64,000 bases of DNA from Chryseobacterium indologenes (GTDB taxonomy: Bacteria; Bacteroidota; Bacteroidia; Flavobacteriales; Weeksellaceae), in assembly GCF_018362995.1 (NCBI RefSeq), contig NZ_CP074372.1, positions 372,001 to 436,000 of the forward strand, written 5' to 3'. The notes below the pieces were generated by a model that was not told where the DNA came from, searched no databases, and saw only the letters and a list, made by a program, of their open reading frames with translations. Shown piece by piece: positions 53,916 to 62,367 of this stretch (the stretch's first letter is position 1; every line of letters begins with the position of its first letter). Position numbers and translations under genes: made by a program.

Positions 53916-56156
53916 GTGAAACAATTATCAATTTTTTTAGCTTTATTACCTGCCATATTAATTAACGCGCAGACTGCAAACCCAGAAACTGCATATAAAA
54001 ATACAACTGATACCATAAAGGATAATCGGATTAAAAGCCTTCAGGAAGTTACTATTGTCGGGAAAAAAGCGGTTGTCGAAAATAAAGTTGATAAAATTGT
54101 TTACAATGTTGCCAATGATGTAACCTCTCAAAGCGGAGCAGCAATTGATGTTTTAAGAAAAGTTCCGCAGGTAACGGTAGATGCAGACGGAAATGTAGAA
54201 TTACAGGGAAATCCCAATGTCAGATTTCTGATCAACGGAAAACCTTCAAGTATATTTGGAAACAGTCTTGCCGATGCATTGGCTTCCATTCCCGCAAGCC
54301 AGATTAAAAGTATTGAAGCAGTAACAAGTCCGGGCGCAAAATACGATGCACAAGGAACGGGAGGAGTCATCAATATTATCCTGAACGAAAGCAAAGTAAA
54401 AGGAATCAACGGACTTATCAATGCTTCTGCAGGAACACGTTTTGAAACGGGTTCTTTAAATTTAAATTTCAGAAATAATAATTTCAGCCTGAATGCTTTT
54501 TTCAGCGGAAATGCACAGTTGAAGTCAAGAACGCCATCATCACAGGATAGATTTTCTCACGACAATTCACAGCAGACTCAAACCAGATTATTGCAAAACG
54601 GGTATACCGATTTTCAAAGACACGGCTATCGTACAGGGTTGGGTTTTGAGTGGTCAATTAACAAGACAAATACATTAAGCGGCTCCGTTTCTTACAATGA
54701 TTTTGCCAATAAAAGTATCGGATTCATCAATCAGGAACAATATATTACCGATTTTTCCAATTCAAGTGAGCAATCGATTATTGGTTATAGAACTTCGGAC
54801 AACCGTTCTTCGGTGAATTCCATCGATGGAAATTTAAGTTACAGAAAAATATTTCAAAAAGAAGGACAGGAACTAACGGCAGATTATCTAGTGAGTTACG
54901 GTTCACCGAAAAGTAATTATTTGCAGACTCAAAGCCTGGCAGGTGCATTTTCTCCTTACAATGGCATTTCGGGGAGTAATCCCGGTACGGATTCCAGCCA
55001 TAATTTATCAATAGATTACGTGCAACCAATCAATGATAAGGTTAACCTTGAAATGGGAACAAAAGTGATTTTTCAACATATTACGAATACAACCAGCGTT
55101 AACGTTTTGGATGCTTTATCAGGACAATATGAATCAGATCCTTTTCAATCTTACCATTTGAAATATGATATGGGAATTTATGCAGCTTATCTTGCTTCTT
55201 CACTAAAATTATTTGATTGGCTGGATGTAAGAGCCGGTGCCCGTTACGAATATACGACCGTTAGAATTGATTATCAGAATACTAATGTTCCTTCGTACAG
55301 CCTGCTCGTTCCCTCGTTAATTCTGTCACATAAATTTGATAGTGGAGAAACACTGAAACTTGCCTATACAAGAAGAGTAGAAAGACCCGAATATGCTGAA
55401 CTCAATCCGTTTTTAAATTTCAGTGATCCACATAACATTACAACAGGAAATCCTTCATTGAAACCTGAAATAGGAGATAATATGGAGCTGGGTTACAACA
55501 AAAATTTTGAGAATGGTGCTAATCTTTCATTAACACTTACAGAAAGAATTAACAGTCAGGATTTAAAACAAATCACCACTTTTTACCCGATTTACACTGT
55601 AAATGGGACAGACTATACAAACGTATCGGTAACCTCAAGAAAAAATATCGGAAAAGAATATAATTCCGGCGGTGCTTTATCAGGTTCACTTCCGGTTTTT
55701 AACAACAAATTAAATATACGGGGGAATATGATGCTTTTTCACAGATATATTGTCAGGGATTATTTTGGAAATGTTGATATGGGGCTTCGTTACCGTTTGA
55801 ATTTAAATATGAATTACCAGTTTCCAAAAGATTTTATCGTAGAAGTATTTGGGAATTATAATTCAGCGGCCAGGAATATTCAGGGTAAAAACCCACAATC
55901 GATTACGTACAGTATTGCAGCGAGAAAACAATTCTGGAACAAAAAAGCAAGCATAGGTATCACGACAACCAATCCTTTCAATAAATACATCAAGCAGGTA
56001 ACAACGATTGATACCAATGACTACAGTTCCTATTCGGTACGCCAGTTGCCACTTCGTTCTTTTGGGATCAGCTTCAGTTATAAGTTTGGAAAAGATTTTA
56101 AAAAGGACAAAGATATCAGTAATGATTATTTAAATGAGGCTTCGCAAGGGAGCTAA
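53916..56156 (+). CDS. TonB-dependent-type outer-membrane beta-barrel protein
   Basis: A 746-residue outer-membrane protein of the outer-membrane beta-barrel family (plug plus barrel of TonB receptors). It has a signal peptide (QLSIFLALLPAILINAQT), a plug with SLQEVTIVGKKAVVENKVDKIVYNV and GTGGVINIILNESK, then barrel strands with LNPFLNFSDPHNITTGNPSLKPE. It lacks the SusC-type N-terminal domain and any SusD partner. Its substrate is unknown. It is preceded by three tandem 11-base repeats and followed by a PAP2 gene with related repeats, so it is probably induced by an envelope-sensing two-component system encoded elsewhere. Confidence 0.88.
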   Translation: MKQLSIFLALLPAILINAQTANPETAYKNTTDTIKDNRIKSLQEVTIVGKKAVVENKVDKIVYNVANDVTSQSGAAIDVLRKVPQVTVDADGNVELQGNPNVRFLINGKPSSIFGNSLADALASIPASQIKSIEAVTSPGAKYDAQGTGGVINIILNESKVKGINGLINASAGTRFETGSLNLNFRNNNFSLNAFFSGNAQLKSRTPSSQDRFSHDNSQQTQTRLLQNGYTDFQRHGYRTGLGFEWSINKTNTLSGSVSYNDFANKSIGFINQEQYITDFSNSSEQSIIGYRTSDNRSSVNSIDGNLSYRKIFQKEGQELTADYLVSYGSPKSNYLQTQSLAGAFSPYNGISGSNPGTDSSHNLSIDYVQPINDKVNLEMGTKVIFQHITNTTSVNVLDALSGQYESDPFQSYHLKYDMGIYAAYLASSLKLFDWLDVRAGARYEYTTVRIDYQNTNVPSYSLLVPSLILSHKFDSGETLKLAYTRRVERPEYAELNPFLNFSDPHNITTGNPSLKPEIGDNMELGYNKNFENGANLSLTLTERINSQDLKQITTFYPIYTVNGTDYTNVSVTSRKNIGKEYNSGGALSGSLPVFNNKLNIRGNMMLFHRYIVRDYFGNVDMGLRYRLNLNMNYQFPKDFIVEVFGNYNSAARNIQGKNPQSITYSIAARKQFWNKKASIGITTTNPFNKYIKQVTTIDTNDYSSYSVRQLPLRSFGISFSYKFGKDFKKDKDISNDYLNEASQGS

Positions 56157-56178
56157 GATTCAAAATTAATTCAGAATC
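56157..56178. promoter_or_regulatory. Two 11-base repeats before the first PAP2 gene
   Basis: GATTCAAAATT (56157-56167) and AATTCAGAATC (56168-56178) repeat the unit found at 53850. They start at the stop codon of the receptor gene and end 33 bases before the PAP2 start. Confidence 0.6.
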
Positions 56179-56211
56179 AGTAGGTTATTTTGTGTATTGT
56201 TTAATTCTTAA

Positions 56212-56886
56212 ATGATGAGATTGATAAATTTTCTGCAAGCCAATAAACGACTTTTATTCCTTTCTTCGCTTGTCACACTTTTGATCATATTTATAGCGTT
56301 AAGCTGTTTCGTATTCTTGGAGCCACCGGAATATTTAGACATTCATATTTCTGAGGAAATACAGGAAAATCAAACCCCGAATCTTAATACACTCATGATC
56401 TGGATCAGTTGGTTGGGAAGAACACCGGTATCAGTTGTCATGGTCGTTTTAAGTGCTTTTTTCTTTTATTTTTTTCGTTTAAAAAAAGAAGCTGTATTGA
56501 TTTTTACAACCCTTTTATCGGGAATTTTAGGTTTAGGATTAAAAATATTGATCAACAGACCACGTCCGTCAAAAGATCTCGTTGTTCTTTTGGAAGAAAC
56601 AAAATACCAAAGTTTTCCGAGCGGTCATGTTTTATTTTATACGGTTTTTTTCGGAGCATTGATATTGATTATTCTTCGTTTAAAAAAGATAAAATATAAA
56701 GTGAAAATCTTTCTTACAACGGTTTGTCTTTCTATTATTTTTTTTGGTGCAGTTTCACGGGTTTATTTGGGTGCACATTGGTTTACAGATGTTCTGGGTG
56801 GATTTATTCTTGGTGTTTTCTGTGTCTTGATTATGGGATATTTTTATGTTAAAAATGATACGAATGTTTCTGGAAATATAAATTGA
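56212..56886 (+). CDS. PAP2-family membrane phosphatase (first)
   Basis: A 224-residue inner-membrane protein with about six hydrophobic segments. The phosphatase signature is complete: KILINRPRP (KxxxxxxRP), QSFPSGHV (PSGH) and SRVYLGAHWFTDVLGG (SRxxxxxHxxxD). Family members remove phosphate from lipids such as undecaprenyl pyrophosphate, phosphatidyl-glycerophosphate or lipid A. It lies between the receptor and PepSY-like genes, all with the same 11-base repeats upstream. The start chosen (MMRLINFLQANKRLL) puts the first hydrophobic segment close to the N-terminus. Confidence 0.92.
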   Translation: MMRLINFLQANKRLLFLSSLVTLLIIFIALSCFVFLEPPEYLDIHISEEIQENQTPNLNTLMIWISWLGRTPVSVVMVVLSAFFFYFFRLKKEAVLIFTTLLSGILGLGLKILINRPRPSKDLVVLLEETKYQSFPSGHVLFYTVFFGALILIILRLKKIKYKVKIFLTTVCLSIIFFGAVSRVYLGAHWFTDVLGGFILGVFCVLIMGYFYVKNDTNVSGNIN

Positions 56887-56894
56887 CATTTTGG

Positions 56895-56948
56895 AATTCA
56901 AAATTTCTACAAAATCGTTTCTGAATATTGTATAGAAAATTCAAAATT
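56895..56948. promoter_or_regulatory. Copies of the 11-base unit before the PepSY-like gene
   Basis: AATTCAAAATT occurs at 56895-56905 and 56938-56948 with degenerate units between. The second copy lies nine bases before the start codon, so it may also block initiation. Confidence 0.5.
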
Positions 56949-56956
56949 TAATTAAA

Positions 56957-57385
56957 ATGAAAAAAATAGCAATTCTATTAACACTTATTACAGCTGTAGT
57001 TTTCGTTAATGCACAAAAGATTCAGCAAAAAAATGTTCCTGTACCGGTTCTGAAAGGTTTTCAAAAACAATTTCCAACGGTTAAAGATGCAAAATGGGAA
57101 AAAGAAGACGGTAATTATGAAGCAGGGTTTAAAGTAAATGGAACGGAAACATCCGTTGTGATCAATCCTTCAGGGAGCATTCTTGAAACGGAAACAGAAA
57201 TGAGCAGCAATTCTCTTTCTGCTTCTATCAAAACATATATAGTTAAAAATTATCCTAACCAGAAAATAAAAGAGGCAGCGCAGATTACTGATTCAAAGGG
57301 TATTGTTACTTATGAAGCAGAAGTAAATGGGAAAGATCTGATTTTTGATAATAAAGGAAAGTTTTTAAAGGAAAAAAAAGATTGA
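56957..57385 (+). CDS. PepSY-like periplasmic protein
   Basis: A 142-residue exported protein with a signal peptide (MKKIAILLTLITAVVFVNAQ). The mature part has two repeats of the PepSY-like type: VLKGFQKQFPTVKDAKWEKEDGNYEAGF and, after it, ASIKTYIVKNYPNQKIKEAAQITDSKG in separate blocks. Such proteins are often strongly induced by envelope-stress two-component systems in Bacteroidota, which agrees with the repeated operator-like sites upstream. The exact role is unknown. It may act as a protease inhibitor or ligand binder. Confidence 0.85.
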   Translation: MKKIAILLTLITAVVFVNAQKIQQKNVPVPVLKGFQKQFPTVKDAKWEKEDGNYEAGFKVNGTETSVVINPSGSILETETEMSSNSLSASIKTYIVKNYPNQKIKEAAQITDSKGIVTYEAEVNGKDLIFDNKGKFLKEKKD

Positions 57386-57519
57386 GATTTTTTAAGCCAC
57401 GATTTTAATTGGTCATCAATAAACCTCGAAAATGCCTGAGTCATCAATATTATGATGAAAAGAAAAATAATAAGATTAGGATGTACTTATAAATTTTAAT
57501 AAAAAACTCAACAGAGATC

Positions 57520-58110
57520 ATGGATAATTTATTAGAAGCTGTAAGCAGCTATGTGATATTATTTCTTTCAGAAAATCTTTCGGAGCATCTTTCTTTTCAC
57601 TGTATGAGTCATACCTATGATGTAGTAGCTGCGGCAAGGGAAATTGGTGTACAAAGTAACCTGTCGGAAGACGAAATGTCGGTCTTATTGGTGGCAGCAT
57701 GGTTTCATGACAGCGGATATGCAAATCTTTATATCGGCCATGAAGAAGAAAGTAAAAAAATAGCAAAGAATTTCTTAGAAAATTGCGGGTGTGAAAAAAG
57801 TTTTATCGATGCGGTTTTAAGTTGTATTGATTCTACAAAATATCCCCCAAAACCTTCTTCTTTACGAGACAAAGTATTGTGTGACTCAGATTTATATCAT
57901 TTGACACAACCAAATTATTCAAAGTATGCAAATGCAATCAGACAAGAATTTGAAAAATATCTTGGCCTTATTTATACTGATGAAGAATGGCTGGTAAAGA
58001 ACTGTAATTTCTTAGAAGATCATAAATATTATACAGATTATGGTCAAAATGTTCTTACAAAGTTTAAAGAAGTGAATATTCAATTAATAAAATGTTCCGA
58101 AGGATCTTAA
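57520..58110 (+). CDS. HD-domain phosphohydrolase
   Basis: A 196-residue cytoplasmic protein. The metal-binding HD pattern is seen as FHCMSHTYDVVAAAREIG (first His), AWFHDSGYANLYIGHEEES (HD), then HEE, and a later Asp in CDSDLYHL. Such proteins hydrolyse phosphate esters of nucleotides or act on signalling nucleotides. The substrate is not visible. The gene follows the PepSY-like gene after 134 bases and precedes the second PAP2 gene by 18 bases, so it may be co-transcribed with the latter. Confidence 0.85.
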   Translation: MDNLLEAVSSYVILFLSENLSEHLSFHCMSHTYDVVAAAREIGVQSNLSEDEMSVLLVAAWFHDSGYANLYIGHEEESKKIAKNFLENCGCEKSFIDAVLSCIDSTKYPPKPSSLRDKVLCDSDLYHLTQPNYSKYANAIRQEFEKYLGLIYTDEEWLVKNCNFLEDHKYYTDYGQNVLTKFKEVNIQLIKCSEGS

Positions 58111-58128
58111 AATCAATAAATTACCAAG

Positions 58129-58926
58129 ATGTCAAAGTTTACTAAAAAAATAGCATTTCGACTTTTCATATTAGTTTTTGCTTGTGGAAAAATAGCTGGT
58201 CAAACAAACAATGATACCATTCAGGTTGAAGAACCAAAGAAAGATAGTATCATTGCCTTAAATACCGAAAAAAATCATCTGAACTATAAAAGCTTAATTA
58301 TTCCTACAGCACTTATTGGTTATGGTGTCGCCAGTTTGTCTATGAATAGTCTCAAGAAATTAAACTTCTCCACCAGAGATGAAATTAATGAGCACCAACC
58401 GGATCATATCAGACTTGATAATTATACTCAATTTGCACCTGCAGTTTTAGTATACGGGTTAAATGCAATAGGCGTGCAGGGAAAGCATAATTTTAAAGAA
58501 AGAAGTATCATTTACGGAACTTCCATGTTGATAACTTCGGCCATCACGATTCCTTTAAAACACATTGTTAAAGAAGAGAGACCGGATGGTTCTAATAATC
58601 TATCGTTTCCTTCAGGGCATACGGCTGTAGCATTTGCTTCTGCACAATTTATGTTCAGGGAATATAAGGATACCAACTTCTGGCTGGGAGTTTCAGGATA
58701 TTCATTTGCTGTTTTTACAGGAGTTTACAGAATGCTGAATGATAAACATTGGGTAGGGGATGTTATTGCAGGTGCTGGTTTTGGAATTCTTTCCACAGAA
58801 TTGGCCTATTGGTTATATCCAAAAATTAATCATTTTCTGAGTGGAAAAAACAAAAATATGGCTACGATGGTAATGCCGTTTTATCAGGATAAAAGTGTGG
58901 GAATTGGCTTTGTTAAAACTTTTTAA
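58129..58926 (+). CDS. PAP2-family phosphatase (second), exported/outer-membrane type
   Basis: A 265-residue protein with a signal peptide (KIAFRLFILVFACGKIAGQ) and the PAP2 signature: KHIVKEERPDGSNNLSFPSGHTAVAFA and GVYRMLNDKHWVGDVIAGAGFG, each read in parts. It differs from the first PAP2 protein in having a cleavable signal and a C-terminal tail that looks beta-rich (MATMVMPFYQDKSVGIGFVKTF). This suggests a periplasm-facing or outer-membrane-associated enzyme for lipid phosphates. The HD-domain gene is just upstream and the EamA gene just downstream. Confidence 0.9.
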   Translation: MSKFTKKIAFRLFILVFACGKIAGQTNNDTIQVEEPKKDSIIALNTEKNHLNYKSLIIPTALIGYGVASLSMNSLKKLNFSTRDEINEHQPDHIRLDNYTQFAPAVLVYGLNAIGVQGKHNFKERSIIYGTSMLITSAITIPLKHIVKEERPDGSNNLSFPSGHTAVAFASAQFMFREYKDTNFWLGVSGYSFAVFTGVYRMLNDKHWVGDVIAGAGFGILSTELAYWLYPKINHFLSGKNKNMATMVMPFYQDKSVGIGFVKTF

Positions 58927-58948
58927 ATTGATCATTAAAAACAAAAAT

Positions 58949-59365
58949 ATGTGGTTCTATTATGCGTTATTGTCGGCTTTATTTGCCGCATTTACTGCTG
59001 TTTTTGCCAAAATTGGAGTTTCCAATATCAACTCTAATCTTGCAACAGGTATCAGAACGGTGATTATTCTTGTTTTGGTCTGGAGTATTGTATTTATCAA
59101 TGGTGAAGCGAAACAAATTGGTTCTTTATCAAAAATGAACATTCTATTTCTGGTTCTTTCGGGAGTTGCAACGGGATTATCCTGGCTGTTTTATTTTAAA
59201 GCACTACAAATTGGAAAAGTTTCGCAGGTAGCCGCTGTAGATAAATTGAGTGTGGCTATTGCCATCATTTTATCCGTATTATTTTTCAAAGAAACAGTAA
59301 CATTAAAAACAGTAATCGGAGCTTTGTTAATCATTAGTGGAACAATATTGTTTGCTTTGAAATGA
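58949..59365 (+). CDS. Single-domain EamA-type transporter
   Basis: A 138-residue inner-membrane protein with about five hydrophobic segments. It is one EamA unit (half of a normal ten-helix drug/metabolite transporter), with AVDKLSVAIAIILSVLFFKETVTLKTVIGALLIISG at the end, in two conserved blocks. Such half-size proteins act as dimers. The ATG at 58949 is preferred because it avoids overlap with the PAP2 gene and gives a hydrophobic start (MWFYYALLSALFAAFT). The substrate is unknown. Confidence 0.85.
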   Translation: MWFYYALLSALFAAFTAVFAKIGVSNINSNLATGIRTVIILVLVWSIVFINGEAKQIGSLSKMNILFLVLSGVATGLSWLFYFKALQIGKVSQVAAVDKLSVAIAIILSVLFFKETVTLKTVIGALLIISGTILFALK

Positions 59366-59470
59366 TGTATTGATTTTAATTTTAATTAAAAATAATTTTT
59401 ATTGAATCTAATTCTATCAATTATAAAGATTAAGAGATTTTAAGATGAAAGTTGTTATTTTTGTAATACT

Positions 59471-60046
59471 ATGCATGATCAGCTATACCAACTTATTTCA
59501 GAAAATGTAAAGCTCTCAGATTCAGACAGAGTGCTGTGTACTCAATATTTTGAACCTGTCTTGTATCCAAAAAACAGAATAATTGAGGAAGAAGAAAAAA
59601 TACCACAGTACTTGTACTTTGTGGTTTCCGGTTTTGTCCGTTTGTTCCATTATAATGATAAAGGAGATGAGATAACCACGCATATCAACTGTCCTCCCGG
59701 CTTCATTACTTCCTATTCCAACTTTACCAGTCAGAGTAAATCTGATGAAAATCTGGAGTGCATTACGGAATGTGAGCTTTTACGCATTACAAAGCCTGAT
59801 CTTGATCTGCTGATGCAGCAAAGCTCTGTGTTTAAAGACTTCAGTTTTTTGATATTTCAACAATCGTTATCCTATAATGAACAACGTGCAAAGGAGCTGG
59901 CAACGCTTACTGCTGAAAAACGCTATTTAAAGCTGATGGCTCAAAATCCTGAAATTCTGCACAATGTCCCTATGCAGTATATCGCTTCTTTTTTAGGAAT
60001 GAACCCTAAAAGTTTGAGCCGGATCCGGAAACAGATTATTAAGTAA
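59471..60046 (+). CDS. Crp/Fnr-family transcriptional regulator
   Basis: A 191-residue regulator. An N-terminal cyclic-nucleotide-binding-like beta barrel (RIIEEEEKIPQYLYFVVSGFVRLFHYNDKGDEITTH) is followed by the dimer helix and a C-terminal helix-turn-helix (NVPMQYIASFLGMNPKSLSRIRKQI). It lacks the Arg-Ser pair expected for cAMP binding and has no iron-sulfur cysteines at the usual places, so the ligand is unknown. It is followed 64 bases later by the epimerase/reductase gene. In many Bacteroidota this type of regulator controls the adjacent short-chain dehydrogenase. Confidence 0.88.
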   Translation: MHDQLYQLISENVKLSDSDRVLCTQYFEPVLYPKNRIIEEEEKIPQYLYFVVSGFVRLFHYNDKGDEITTHINCPPGFITSYSNFTSQSKSDENLECITECELLRITKPDLDLLMQQSSVFKDFSFLIFQQSLSYNEQRAKELATLTAEKRYLKLMAQNPEILHNVPMQYIASFLGMNPKSLSRIRKQIIK

Positions 60047-60110
60047 CATTTGTGAAGTGATTTTGAATGAGCAACACTGAACTTTGCAGTATCATTTAAA
60101 ATCAAAAGAT

Positions 60111-61121
60111 ATGACAAACAGAAACTTAGTATTGGTTTCAGGAGCAAATGGACATTTAGGCAACAATCTCGTAAGGTTACTCATCAAAAAAGGAATTAAG
60201 GTCCGGGCGTCCGTTCGCAACATCAAAAACAAAGAGTGTTTCAACGATTTGGACTGCGAAGTAGTACAGGCTGATATTACGGACAAAGCTTCATTCATTA
60301 AAGCTCTTCAGGGGGTTCATACATTTTATGCTGTTGGAGCCTCATTTAAATTGTGGGCTAAAGATCCTAAAAAGGAAATCTACGACGTAAATATGAGCGG
60401 GACCCGTAATACTATTGAAGCCGCCGCCGAAGCGGGTGTTAAAAGAATTGTCTACGTAAGTTCCATCGCGGCTTTGGATTATACCAGTCTTCCTGCTAAA
60501 GAAAGTAATGGCTATAATCCTGACCGCCGGGATATGTATTATAATTCCAAAAACGATGGCGAAAAACTCGCTTTTCAACTGGCTGAAGAATTGGGAATAG
60601 AGCTGGTATCCGTACTGCCGGGTGCCATGATAGGCAGTGAGGCATTTCTTCCCCTGAATGTCTCTTACGGTGTACTGAGGCTGATTTTAAATAAACAGAT
60701 TCCCATGGATACCAAAATAACACTTAACTGGGTAGATGTAAAAGATGTTGCAGAAGGATGTTATCTCGCTGCGCAAAAAGGTCGTTCAGGAGAAAGGTAT
60801 ATTTTAGCTAATGAAAAATGTATGACCATTACCGACACTACCAAACTGGCTCAAAAGCTTTATCCGGAATTGGAAATCAAAGTACCGGGTGCTGTTCCTA
60901 AGTTTGTGCTCTATGCAATTGCGGGATTAATGGAATTAACAGCTAAGATTAATGGAAAACCTCCCGTGTTAACGACAAAAGACATTGCAATGTTTTCAGG
61001 ATTACAACAGAACTTTGATTTGTCTAAATCCAGGAACGAACTTGGTTTTCATCCAAAAAATCCCGAACAAGCAGTGAAAGAAGCTTTCTCCTTCCTGATG
61101 GAAAATAAAAATTTGCTATAA
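60111..61121 (+). CDS. NAD(P)-dependent epimerase/reductase of the extended SDR family
   Basis: A 336-residue cytoplasmic enzyme. The Rossmann motif SGANGHLGNNLVRLL is at residues ~9-23, the catalytic Ser in YVSSIAAL, and YNSKNDGEKLA gives Tyr and Lys in a YxxxK-like setting (here Y-N-S-K). It resembles dihydroflavonol-4-reductase-like proteins. The ATG at 60111 is preferred over one 27 bases upstream because it begins directly at the first strand (MTNRNLVLVSGANG). It is probably controlled by the Crp-type regulator upstream. The substrate is unknown. Confidence 0.87.
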   Translation: MTNRNLVLVSGANGHLGNNLVRLLIKKGIKVRASVRNIKNKECFNDLDCEVVQADITDKASFIKALQGVHTFYAVGASFKLWAKDPKKEIYDVNMSGTRNTIEAAAEAGVKRIVYVSSIAALDYTSLPAKESNGYNPDRRDMYYNSKNDGEKLAFQLAEELGIELVSVLPGAMIGSEAFLPLNVSYGVLRLILNKQIPMDTKITLNWVDVKDVAEGCYLAAQKGRSGERYILANEKCMTITDTTKLAQKLYPELEIKVPGAVPKFVLYAIAGLMELTAKINGKPPVLTTKDIAMFSGLQQNFDLSKSRNELGFHPKNPEQAVKEAFSFLMENKNLL

Positions 61122-61124
61122 ATG

Positions 61125-61160
61125 AAATCCTGTAAAATTAAAAGTTTGCAGGATTTTTTT
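61125..61160 (+). terminator. Terminator after the SDR gene
   Basis: AAATCCTGTAAA (61125-61136) pairs with TTTGCAGGATTT (61145-61156) with one G-T pair, followed by a T-run. It closes the regulator-SDR unit. Confidence 0.85.
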
Positions 61161-61626
61161 GCCCGTATTTTCGAATAGATCTATCGCTTTTACTTTGAAT
61201 TTTTCATGTTTGTATTATTATATCATATTGTTGTTTAAGTTGATTGTTTCGTAATTATTTGCGACTAGAGTATGAAAAATGGTAATTATAAACAGTGGTT
61301 TACTTCTTTTTTAATAATAAAAAGTGTGCTTTTTACATTTTTTTTTCACCCAAAACGAAAAAAAAAAACATTCTTCTTATCATAATATTTATTCAGAAAA
61401 AAAACATTCTTTTTTTGGTATTGTCGTATTGCAATTAATTGTGAATTCATGTCTTATGAAATAAGTAAGTGTAAATTTAATGATAACCTTATCATATTTT
61501 TTATACAATTGATATCATAAAAATTCGATATGTAATGCATTGATAAGCAGTAGATAGTGGTAGTTTTATTTTTTTTATTCAGATGAATTTTTATATTTGT
61601 AATGTTACCAAAATGTTAACGAACTA
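61161..61626. promoter_or_regulatory. Upstream regulatory region of the pentose cluster
   Basis: About 465 very AT-rich bases with A- and T-tracts. A -7 box TATATTTG occurs at 61592-61599 but without a clear TTG at -33. Just behind it are two direct units, AATGTTACC (61601) and AATGTTAAC (61612), overlapping the start of the message. These are good candidates for the operator of the regulator encoded next. No gene is seen. Confidence 0.55.
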
Positions 61627-62352
61627 ATGAATCAGAACTTTATCCATACCTATGTCTCTGTAGATTGTGTTGTCTTTGGATTTGACCATGAAAACCGGTT
61701 GAATATATTATTAGTACAACGCCATGTTGATGATGTACCGTTGGAAAAACAGATCAAACTTCCGGGAAGTTTGATTTTTAGTGACGAAGATGTAGATGAT
61801 GCTGCACAAAGAGTACTTCATGAGCTTACAGGAATTAAAAAAATGGTTCTTAAACAGTTCAGATGCTTTGCAGATCCTATGAGAGCAAGCAATGTGCATG
61901 ATATCAAATGGATGGATCAGGAATACAAACATCATATAGACAGGATCATTACAGTAGCCTATCTTTCTCTTTGTAAAATAGATCATAAGATCAACAGCAC
62001 AAAATATGATACCGTAGACTGGTATCCTATTGATGAGGTTCCGGTACTGCCATTTGACCATAATAAAATTATCAGTGAATCTTTGATGGAGATCAGAAAA
62101 TGGATTGAATCCGATTTCTCCATTATTTTTGAGCTGCTGCCGAAAAGATTCACCATAAGACAGCTCTATCAGCTCTACAGCGCTTTGAATGAAAAAAATA
62201 TTGATATTAAGAATTTCCATAAAAAAATATCTTCATTCCCCTATATCGTTCCTCTGGACGAAATTCAAAAAGATGTATCTCACCGCGCAGCAAGATATTA
62301 CAGATTTGATGCAAAGATTTACAAGAAAAACAATACAAAACTTATAAAATAA
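61627..62352 (+). CDS. Nudix-related transcriptional regulator of pentose use (AraR/NrtR type)
   Basis: A 241-residue protein. Residues ~10-140 form a Nudix fold. In the Nudix box (GSLIFSDEDVDDAAQRVLHELTGI, read in parts) the metal-binding REUxEE core is replaced by RVLHEL, so hydrolase activity is unlikely. Residues ~150-230 form a winged helix (FTIRQLYQLYSALNEKNIDIKNFHKKI). This architecture is that of NrtR-family regulators, of which the Bacteroides AraR controls arabinose use. It lies 15 bases before the xylulokinase gene, so it probably controls its own pentose operon through a phosphorylated or free sugar ligand. Confidence 0.82.
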   Translation: MNQNFIHTYVSVDCVVFGFDHENRLNILLVQRHVDDVPLEKQIKLPGSLIFSDEDVDDAAQRVLHELTGIKKMVLKQFRCFADPMRASNVHDIKWMDQEYKHHIDRIITVAYLSLCKIDHKINSTKYDTVDWYPIDEVPVLPFDHNKIISESLMEIRKWIESDFSIIFELLPKRFTIRQLYQLYSALNEKNIDIKNFHKKISSFPYIVPLDEIQKDVSHRAARYYRFDAKIYKKNNTKLIK

Positions 62353-62367
62353 CCCTTTTAAAAAATT

